Shown piece after piece: positions 58,220 through 64,000 of a stretch of 64,000 nucleotides of DNA. A program made the translations under genes and the position numbers. Numbering within the stretch: the stretch's first letter is position 1; each line of letters starts with the position of its first letter. The notes beneath the pieces were generated by a model, which saw only the letters and a list, made by a program, of their open reading frames with translations, was not told where the DNA came from and did not search any database. The DNA is from Aurantibacter crassamenti (GTDB lineage Bacteria > Bacteroidota > Bacteroidia > Flavobacteriales > Flavobacteriaceae). The DNA lies in the NCBI RefSeq assembly GCF_016811105.1, contig NZ_JAFBGM010000001.1, positions 2,112,126-2,176,125 on the forward strand. The letters are read 5' to 3'.

Positions 58220-59308
58220 ATGACAATTGGAGTTTTAAAAGAAATTGTTGGAAGTAAGGTAGGGCTAGTGCCTGCGGTGGTAAAAAAGTTCATTGCGAAT
58301 GGCTATGTTGTAGTGGTAGAGCACAAAGCAGGACGCAATTCATATATCGCAAATGCAGATTTTGAAGCTGAAGGAGCATCAATTTGTTCGCGAAGTGAAG
58401 TATTTGAAAAAGCTGATATCTTAATTTCATACACCTCTTTATCAGACGAAGAGATGAAGCAACTTCGTAAAGGTCAAATTTACATCTCGCATTTCAAGCC
58501 TTATATTTATAAAAATGTTGCAGACAAACTAAAAGCTCAAAATGTTTGGGCCTTTAGTCTTGATATGATACCAAGGTCTTCAATAGCACAGTCTATGGAT
58601 GTCTTGTCTTCAATGTCATCAATAGCAGGTTATAAAGCAGTACTTCGTGCAGCTGATTTGTTGCCAAGATATTTACAAATGATGATTACTTCAGCTGGAA
58701 GTATTAAACCAGCTAAAGTTTTTGTTATTGGCGCTGGTGTAGCTGGTTTACAAGCCATTGCTACAGCAAAAAGATTAGGTGCAATTGTTGAAGCCATTGA
58801 TACTAGAATTGAAACCGAAGACGAAGTTAAAAGTTTAGGTGGTAAGTTCTTAAAAGTTGAAGGAGCAAACCAAGCAACAGATCAAGGTTATGGGGCTGTG
58901 CAAAGTCAAGAGTATATAGATAAACAACGGCAAATGATGTTTGATGCTATTTCACATTCAGATATTGTAATATGTACAGCTACTGTTAGAGGTACAAAAG
59001 CACCTGTTATTGTTACCAAAGAAATGGTAGACACTATGCGTAGAGGTAGTGTAATAGTTGATTTAGCTGCTGATGCTGGTGGAAATTGTGAGTACTCAGA
59101 AAATAATAAAACGGTTGTAACCGCCAATTACGTACAAATTGTTGGTGATTCAAATCTTTCTGATGCAGCAGCTGTTGATGCAAGTACGCTTTTTGCGAAC
59201 AATGTATTTAACTTTTTAAAGTATATCTCAACTAGTGAATTACAATTAAGAACGGATTTAGAAGAAGATGAAATTTTTACTTCTTCTTGTATAGCTAGAC
59301 AAATTTAA
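58220..59308 (+). CDS. pntAA: Proton-translocating NAD(P)+ transhydrogenase, alpha subunit part 1
   Basis: 362 residues. NAD(H)-binding dI domain with VFVIGAGVAGLQAIATAKRLGA near 170, the RQMMF mobile-loop region near 235 and RGSVIVDLAADAGGNCE near 277. It transfers hydride between NADH and NADP+ coupled to proton flow. First gene of pntAA-pntAB-pntB, with 9 and 7 bp gaps, the three-gene arrangement known from Rhodospirillum. Confidence 0.93.
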   Translation: MTIGVLKEIVGSKVGLVPAVVKKFIANGYVVVVEHKAGRNSYIANADFEAEGASICSRSEVFEKADILISYTSLSDEEMKQLRKGQIYISHFKPYIYKNVADKLKAQNVWAFSLDMIPRSSIAQSMDVLSSMSSIAGYKAVLRAADLLPRYLQMMITSAGSIKPAKVFVIGAGVAGLQAIATAKRLGAIVEAIDTRIETEDEVKSLGGKFLKVEGANQATDQGYGAVQSQEYIDKQRQMMFDAISHSDIVICTATVRGTKAPVIVTKEMVDTMRRGSVIVDLAADAGGNCEYSENNKTVVTANYVQIVGDSNLSDAAAVDASTLFANNVFNFLKYISTSELQLRTDLEEDEIFTSSCIARQI

Positions 59309-59317
59309 AAATAGAAA

Positions 59318-59632
59318 ATGGAAGCAATTATTTCTTTTATAGAGCAGAACATTGAGATAATATATCTCTTGACTTTTGCCATATTTCTTGGTTTTGAAGT
59401 GATATCTAAAATTCCAACGGTATTACACACCCCATTAATGTCAGGTTCAAATGCAATTAGTGGCGTGGTATTGATTGGTGCAATATTATTAATTCGTGTT
59501 ACCGAGCCTACCAATTATTTCGCATTGATACTAGCAACAGTTGGTATTGTATTAGGAACCATAAACTTAGTAGGTGGTTTTGCTGTAACAGGTAGAATGT
59601 TGGAAATGTTCAACAAGAAAAAGAAAAAATAA
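59318..59632 (+). CDS. pntAB: NAD(P)+ transhydrogenase, alpha subunit part 2
   Basis: 104 residues with three to four TM segments, including FLGFEVISKIPTVLHTPLMSGSNAISG, the signature of the membrane part of the alpha subunit. It forms the proton channel with PntB. The C-terminal tail (NKKKKK) is strongly basic and cytoplasmic. Confidence 0.93.
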   Translation: MEAIISFIEQNIEIIYLLTFAIFLGFEVISKIPTVLHTPLMSGSNAISGVVLIGAILLIRVTEPTNYFALILATVGIVLGTINLVGGFAVTGRMLEMFNKKKKK

Positions 59633-59639
59633 AAGAGCA

Positions 59640-61016
59640 ATGGTAGTACTTGATTTTATCTTATTTATCGCGGCGGTTTTATTAATAATTGGTCTTCGAA
59701 AATTATCACATCCAGATTCTGCAAGTAGAGGAAATACATTAGCAGCAATTGCATTGGCTTTAGGCGTTGTGGTTGCACTAATTTATCCGCTAGAAACACA
59801 GAACAATAATTACTTGTTTATCGGTATTGGAATTTTGGTAGGGGCCATTATCGGAATTATTTCTGCCCGAAAAGTGGCAATGACAGCAATGCCAGAAATG
59901 GTTTCATTGTTCAATGGGTTTGGTGGATTATCTGCCGGACTTATTTCATTAGTTTGGTTAATAAATAATGGATCAAAAGGTGAAGGTTCAGATTTAGGAG
60001 TTGTTTTATTCAATCTCTTTCTAGGGCTAGTCGCATTTAGCGGTAGTATGATTGCTTATGGAAAATTAAGTGGGAAACTAAAAGATGAACATTTAAAAAT
60101 ACCATTTAGCACTGTTGTAAATATTCTACTACTTATCGTTACCCTCGGAGCTATATTCTATTTCTCGTACCTCGGTGTGCTTTCCACTCCAGAATTAATT
60201 GCATTTCTTGTGATTTCGTTTATATACGGAGTGGTGTTTGTTGCGCCAATTGGAGGTGCAGATATGCCTGTAGTAATTTCAACTTTGAACTCTTTAACAG
60301 GAATCACAGCAGCCGTTTCGGGTATAATTACAGATAATAAATTAATGCTTCTTGGCGGCGTATTGGTAGGGTCATCTGGTATTATTTTAACCTTGTTAAT
60401 GTGTAAGGCCATGAACCGACCATTATTGAGTGTAATTTTTGGTAATTTCTCTTCTTCAAAAGGTGAAGAAAAACAAGTACATGGAAATGCTAAAGAAGTG
60501 ACAGCAGCCGATTTAGCAGTGCAATTGGCCTACTCACAAAGAGTATGTGTGGTGCCCGGTTACGGAATGGCAGTAGCTCAAGCGCAAAAGATATTAAAAG
60601 AAGTAGAAGAAGTATTAGAAGATAAAGATGTTGAATTTAAGTATGCAATTCATCCTGTTGCAGGTAGAATGCCGGGCCACATGAATGTATTACTTGCAGA
60701 GGCAAATGTTTCTTATGACAAGTTACTAGATCTTGATGATGCCAACAATTATCTTGACACTACAGATGTAGCTATTATCGTAGGCGCAAATGATGTAGTA
60801 AACCCATCGGCATTAGATGATCCTGCTAGTAAAATTTACGGAATGCCTATTTTAAATTTGGCTAAAACTAAGAATGTGGTGGTGCTAAAAAGAAGTATGA
60901 ATCCTGGGTATGCGGGTATTCAAAATCCATTATTTTTCAAAGACAATACGAAGATGCTTTTTGGTGATGCAAAAAAGAGTATTGAACATATTTTAAGGGA
61001 ATTAAAAGAGGTGTAG
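59640..61016 (+). CDS. pntB: NAD(P)+ transhydrogenase, beta subunit
   Basis: 458 residues. About nine TM segments (1-270) are followed by the NADP(H)-binding domain with VCVVPGYGMAVAQAQ near 301, HPVAGRMPGHMNVLLAEA near 338, VGANDVVNP near 380 and MNPGYAG near 420. It completes the complex and supplies NADPH. A strong hairpin follows at 61051. Confidence 0.95.
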   Translation: MVVLDFILFIAAVLLIIGLRKLSHPDSASRGNTLAAIALALGVVVALIYPLETQNNNYLFIGIGILVGAIIGIISARKVAMTAMPEMVSLFNGFGGLSAGLISLVWLINNGSKGEGSDLGVVLFNLFLGLVAFSGSMIAYGKLSGKLKDEHLKIPFSTVVNILLLIVTLGAIFYFSYLGVLSTPELIAFLVISFIYGVVFVAPIGGADMPVVISTLNSLTGITAAVSGIITDNKLMLLGGVLVGSSGIILTLLMCKAMNRPLLSVIFGNFSSSKGEEKQVHGNAKEVTAADLAVQLAYSQRVCVVPGYGMAVAQAQKILKEVEEVLEDKDVEFKYAIHPVAGRMPGHMNVLLAEANVSYDKLLDLDDANNYLDTTDVAIIVGANDVVNPSALDDPASKIYGMPILNLAKTKNVVVLKRSMNPGYAGIQNPLFFKDNTKMLFGDAKKSIEHILRELKEV

Positions 61017-61050
61017 TCACTGCAATAATTTTTAATTAATTTTTTTTATG

Positions 61051-61103
61051 GGGTTTATATAAAGCTATTTTTCACAGCATTATATAAACCCTATTTATTT
61101 TTG
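61051..61103 (+). terminator. pnt operon terminator
   Basis: A perfect 12-bp stem GGGTTTATATAA (61051-61062) with TTATATAAACCC (61080-61091), then TATTTATTTTTG. It ends just before the esterase gene. Confidence 0.75.
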
Positions 61104-61130
61104 TTTTACAAATCAATAATAAACTTCATA

Positions 61131-61952
61131 ATGAATAACTTAAAAGTAACTGTAGCATATCTTTTTATAAGTGCATTATGTATAACTACAGCTCGTGCTC
61201 AAATTGACACGCTTATGGTTTTTAGCAAAGCCATGAACAAAACCATTCCGAACTTGGTTATTTCGCCTGATAATTATTCGAAAGAAAAAGCGGAAAAACC
61301 AGTTTTATATCTGCTGCATGGTGCTAGTGGTAACTACACAGATTGGTTTGCAAAAGTTCCGGAAATTCAGGCTTACGCAAATGAGTATGATATGATAATT
61401 GTTTGCCCTGATGGTGATGTAACAAGTTGGTATTTTGATAGTCCCATTGACTCTAAAATACAATACGAAACCTACGTTTCAAAAGAGTTAGTTGAAAGCG
61501 TAGATAAAAAGTATAACACCATAGCTGATAAAAAAGGACGTGCAATTACAGGCTTAAGTATGGGTGGCCATGGGGCATTTTACCTGGCTTTTAAACATCA
61601 AGATGTTTGGGGTTCAGCAGGTAGTATGAGTGGTGGGGTTGATATTCGACCTTTTCCTAATAATTGGGATATTGCAAAGCGCTTAGGTACGTATGCTGAG
61701 CATAAAGAAGTTTGGGAAGAAAACACAGTAATTAATATGGTGTACTTATTAAACGGGGATTTAAATATAATTTTCGATTGTGGTTATGATGATTTCTTTT
61801 ATCATGTAAATAAAAATTTACACGAAAAATTAGTGGAGAGAAATATAGCTCACGATTATATAGAACGCCCAGGGTCGCATAATTGGGAGTATTGGGCAAA
61901 TGCTATTAAATATCATTTTGTTTATTTTAATGATCATTTTGATAGAGATTGA
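61131..61952 (+). CDS. Exported alpha/beta-hydrolase esterase
   Basis: 273 residues from the ATG at 61131, which begins a signal peptide (MNNLKVTVAYLFISALC...ARAQ). The esterase-D-type fold shows YLLHGASGNYTDW (oxyanion) near 60, nucleophile GLSMGGHGAF near 140, Asp in CGYDDFF near 222 and His in GSHNWEYW near 250. It hydrolyses an acyl ester in the periplasm. Substrate unknown; S-formylglutathione hydrolases and feruloyl-type esterases share this fold. Confidence 0.83.
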   Translation: MNNLKVTVAYLFISALCITTARAQIDTLMVFSKAMNKTIPNLVISPDNYSKEKAEKPVLYLLHGASGNYTDWFAKVPEIQAYANEYDMIIVCPDGDVTSWYFDSPIDSKIQYETYVSKELVESVDKKYNTIADKKGRAITGLSMGGHGAFYLAFKHQDVWGSAGSMSGGVDIRPFPNNWDIAKRLGTYAEHKEVWEENTVINMVYLLNGDLNIIFDCGYDDFFYHVNKNLHEKLVERNIAHDYIERPGSHNWEYWANAIKYHFVYFNDHFDRD

Positions 61953-62027
61953 TTAAATTAACTAGCATAAAATCTAGGTGGGGTGTGCTTTATTTCACAG
62001 CTTGATATAGGCCTATAAAAAAATATA

Positions 62028-62606
62028 ATGACTAATATTTTAGTAGCACAAATGAATCAATTGACAAAGCTATCGGAAGAAGAAGCTTTAGCAATTGAAG
62101 AAAGTTTCCCGATTAGGTCGTTTGATAAGGGTCATTTTTTATTGCAACAAGGTCAAGTAGCCAAAGACTCCTATTTTGTAATTAAAGGTTGTGTGCGAAA
62201 GTATTCAACCAATAGTGATGGGGAAGATCGTACTACTGATTTTTTTACCGAGGGACATTCGGTTGCCAACTTTAATAGTTTGTCAAATCAAAAACCTTCA
62301 AATCATTCTTTTGTTTGTTCAGAAAAAACTACAGTTGCCGTTTTGAATACCGAAAAAGAAAAAGCATTGTACAAACGATTTCCAAGATTTGAAGCAATTT
62401 GTCGTGTCGAATTTGAAAAAATGATGGGCGAAAAAGTAGATGATTTTGAAAAGTTTGTTGGTAAAACCCCAGAAGAAAAATATCTATATGTTTTAAAAGA
62501 AAGGCCAGATTTGATTAATCGAGTGCCACAGTATCAATTGGCGAGTTATCTTGGTGTTAAACCCGAAACGCTAAGTCGTATTCGTAAAAGAATAATTCAG
62601 CAGTAA
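62028..62606 (+). CDS. Crp/Fnr-family transcription regulator
   Basis: 192 residues. A cyclic-nucleotide-binding-type beta roll (about 20-125; FDKGHFLLQQGQVAKDSYFVIKG) is followed by a long helix and a winged helix with QLASYLGVKPETLSRIRKR near 170. The conserved cysteines of Fnr are absent, and no obvious cAMP-binding RxS is visible, so the ligand is uncertain. It converges on the methyltransferase gene with an 11-bp gap. Confidence 0.85.
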   Translation: MTNILVAQMNQLTKLSEEEALAIEESFPIRSFDKGHFLLQQGQVAKDSYFVIKGCVRKYSTNSDGEDRTTDFFTEGHSVANFNSLSNQKPSNHSFVCSEKTTVAVLNTEKEKALYKRFPRFEAICRVEFEKMMGEKVDDFEKFVGKTPEEKYLYVLKERPDLINRVPQYQLASYLGVKPETLSRIRKRIIQQ

Positions 62607-62617
62607 GAGCTAGTCTA

Positions 62618-63250
62618 TTAATTTTTCTTTGCGACAATATAGTATTCTATAGCAGGTTTTTCAATCAAAATTTCGGAATCTATAATGTTAAATCCGCTAT
62701 TCGTAATGGAGTTTTTCAGTTCATCAATACCTATAAACTTTAAATAGGGTAGTATTCGTAATTTTTTTAAAACAAATATTACACTACTTGAAAAAACAGC
62801 AATTATTGATTTCTTTTCTTTTAAACAAGCTGTAGAAGTAATAATAGTACCACCAGGTTTTAAAAGTGAGTTCATTCGATATAGTACTTTTTCTACGTCT
62901 TCAAAATAGAGTAGAATATTGAATGCAAAAATTGTGTCAAAAGTGCCTTCTTTATAATATTCATCAAAAAGGGTAGTTTGTGAAAAGTTGACGTTTTCAA
63001 TACCAGAAGTCTGAAGTTTATCTTTCGCGATACCAATCATCTTTGACGAAGTGTCAAAAGCTTCAATTTTTTTCACATGATTAGCGAACGCTATTGAATA
63101 CAGTCCTGTGGCGCAGGCAAAGTCAAGAACTATATCATCCGGATTTAAATATTTTGGACTACGTTTTAAAATTTGATCATAAGTCTGGTCTTTCGCTTTT
63201 TTATCATAATTCTTTGATAGGGAATTCCAGAATTTTTCAGATTTGTTCAT
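62618..63250 (-). CDS. Class I SAM-dependent methyltransferase
   Basis: 210 residues. Motif I is VLDFACATGLYSIAFA near 41 (the usual GxGxG is replaced by ACATG), followed by the acidic EAFDTSSKM near 63 and FAFNILLYFEDVEKVL near 107. No signal peptide, so cytoplasmic. It lies 125 bp after the Fur-family gene on the same strand and may share its transcript. Substrate unknown. Confidence 0.83.
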   Translation of the reverse strand: MNKSEKFWNSLSKNYDKKAKDQTYDQILKRSPKYLNPDDIVLDFACATGLYSIAFANHVKKIEAFDTSSKMIGIAKDKLQTSGIENVNFSQTTLFDEYYKEGTFDTIFAFNILLYFEDVEKVLYRMNSLLKPGGTIITSTACLKEKKSIIAVFSSSVIFVLKKLRILPYLKFIGIDELKNSITNSGFNIIDSEILIEKPAIEYYIVAKKN

Positions 63251-63375
63251 TATACTAATTTTTACGTTTGTAGCCTCTTTTACAAAGGTCTTGCAGAACC
63301 TGAAATAAAATCATTGACTTGAATCAAGAAATGAAGTCTAAATCTTTGGAATCAAGTAAAAAAGTAAGAATCGAC

Positions 63376-63750
63376 TTATGTACAATCTTTACATAAACCG
63401 GTAAGTACGCAATTGACACTTTCTACATGATAATTTTTTGGAATAGAAAAATGGACGGGCACTGGTAAGCATTCTATGGTATCACAGTTGGTACAACGAA
63501 AATGAAAATGATGTAAGGGTTTTTGGTTTTCGTCACACTTAATGCATAAAGCAAAATATTGTTTACCGTCATCTGCTACAATTCTATGCAATACACCATC
63601 CTCACAAAATCGATTTAATACCCTGTAAATTGTTGCTCTGTTAATTTCTACATCAATTTTCTTTTCAATAGCATCTTGGCTCATTGCTTTGGTAGATGCA
63701 TTCAAAACAGAAAGTACAGCTTCTTTTGTTGGGGTATTTCTTCTTTTCAT
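63376..63750 (-). CDS. Fur-family transcription regulator
   Basis: 124 residues. Winged helix (about 1-75) with INRATIYRVLNRFCEDGVL, then a dimerisation and metal domain with HHFHFRC and two CxxC pairs, CTNC near 86 and CKDC near 120, that form the structural zinc site. It is short for Fur. Fur, Zur, Mur and PerR types cannot be separated from these motifs; the neighbouring FAD oxidoreductase fits a redox or peroxide role, which is inference. Its promoter region contains two operator-like repeats. Confidence 0.88.
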   Translation of the reverse strand: MKRRNTPTKEAVLSVLNASTKAMSQDAIEKKIDVEINRATIYRVLNRFCEDGVLHRIVADDGKQYFALCIKCDENQKPLHHFHFRCTNCDTIECLPVPVHFSIPKNYHVESVNCVLTGLCKDCT

Positions 63751-63755
63751 TTCAA

Positions 63756-63763
63756 CAAAGTTA
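63756..63763 (-). promoter_or_regulatory. Fur-family gene -7 promoter box, probable leaderless start
   Basis: TAACTTTG on the minus strand ends 6 nt before the ATG (63750). Transcription would begin at or next to the start codon, so the mRNA may lack a leader. No TTG at the -33 position. Confidence 0.55.
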
Positions 63764-63769
63764 AATATT

Positions 63770-63794
63770 TATTGCGACTTTATTGCATTAATAA
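63770..63794. promoter_or_regulatory. Operator-like repeat 1
   Basis: Pattern TATTGCGAC-x3-ATTGCA-TTAATAA, nearly the same as the second copy at 63822-63847. The core GCGA-x5-TTGC is an imperfect inverted repeat. It overlaps the -33 regions of both divergent genes. Confidence 0.6.
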
Positions 63795-63812
63795 AAAAAG
63801 ATACTACATTTG
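63783..63812 (+). promoter_or_regulatory. Oxidoreductase gene promoter
   Basis: TTG at 63783-63785, a 19-nt spacer and TACATTTG at 63805-63812: an excellent Bacteroidota promoter. It lies between the two operator-like repeats. Confidence 0.8.
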
Positions 63813-63821
63813 TCACAAGTC

Positions 63822-63847
63822 TATTGCGACAATGTTGCGTTTAATAA
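63822..63847. promoter_or_regulatory. Operator-like repeat 2
   Basis: Second copy of the repeat, core GCGACAATGTTGC, a near-palindrome centred on one base. It covers the expected transcription start of the oxidoreductase gene. Its start is 52 bp from repeat 1, close to five helical turns. Confidence 0.6.
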
Positions 63848-63858
63848 ATTGGAATACT

Positions 63859-64000
63859 ATGAAAAATACTATAGATTTTGAGGTAATAATTATAGGTGGG
63901 AGTTATGCCGGCCTATCTGCTGCTATGGCTTTAGGGCGTTCATTACGTAATGTTCTAATTATAGACAGCGGATTACCGTGTAATCGCCAAACACCAAAAT
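63859..64000 (+). CDS. NAD(P)/FAD-dependent oxidoreductase (thioredoxin-reductase-like), truncated by window edge
   Basis: Only the first 47 codons are present. VIIIGGSYAGLSAAMALGRS near 10 is an FAD-binding Rossmann loop, and the segment ending SGLPCNRQTPK is typical of the thioredoxin-reductase-like NAD(P)/FAD oxidoreductases. The redox CxxC would lie further downstream, outside the window. It is divergent from the Fur-family gene and sits behind the twin operators. Confidence 0.75.
   Translation, partial: MKNTIDFEVIIIGGSYAGLSAAMALGRSLRNVLIIDSGLPCNRQTPK

Overview
This window looks like the chromosome of a marine-type member of the Flavobacteriaceae (Bacteroidota). Reasons seen in the sequence: low GC; Bacteroidota promoters (TTG, then about 19-23 nt, then TAnnTTTG) with almost no Shine-Dalgarno sequences; a C-terminal type IX secretion sorting domain; a fused SecDF; a tmRNA tag GDNNYALAA; outer-membrane beta-barrel receptors, NIPSNAP, DUF2911 and LytS/LytTR proteins; and many lipoproteins. 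I would not name a genus. No insertion sequence, prophage, CRISPR array, tRNA or rRNA was found.

Layout. 1-754: two strong terminators around about 200 nt that may be a small RNA. 785-5284: TPR protein, purple-acid-phosphatase-like secreted enzyme and di-heme cytochrome c peroxidase. 5460-10301 (minus): a co-directional set of four exported proteins (PVC-type beta-propeller lipoprotein, HiPIP ferredoxin-like protein, Tat amidohydrolase, His-rich propeller protein), which is the best candidate for an uncharacterised periplasmic redox module. 10561-11589: DUF1330-like protein and an exported methyltransferase. 11683-12077 (minus): ssrA tmRNA. 12440-22372: PHP phosphodiesterase, lipoprotein, DUF1801 protein, sulfatase, DUF3857 protein, FAD oxidoreductase and metallophosphoesterase. 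22404-29859: kdsA, typA, polyphosphate glucokinase, a second sulfatase and a membrane protein.

30032-35239: histidine kinase, LytTR regulator and dienelactone hydrolase, divergent from an outer-membrane receptor. 35315-41901: fabG, ftsE, then a giant TPR protein with a plug-less beta-barrel. 42065-46687: di-heme cytochrome lipoprotein, OmpA-family protein, NIPSNAP, small secreted protein and DUF2911. 46952-61016 is mostly core metabolism and information processing: asnB, gyrB, two tandemly duplicated small lipoproteins, mdh, secDF, a ModF-like ATPase and the three-gene proton-translocating transhydrogenase (pntAA-pntAB-pntB). 61131-64000: esterase, Crp-family regulator, methyltransferase, Fur-family regulator and a truncated FAD oxidoreductase; the last two share a promoter region with twin operator-like repeats.

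The strongest unusual observations are: the HiPIP/PVC/amidohydrolase/propeller cluster; the twin operators at 63770-63847; a lipoprotein duplication that carried the mdh promoter with it; an OmpA-family gene whose signal peptide can only be read from an ATT start; and a terminator hairpin that contains the stop codon of the converging gene.
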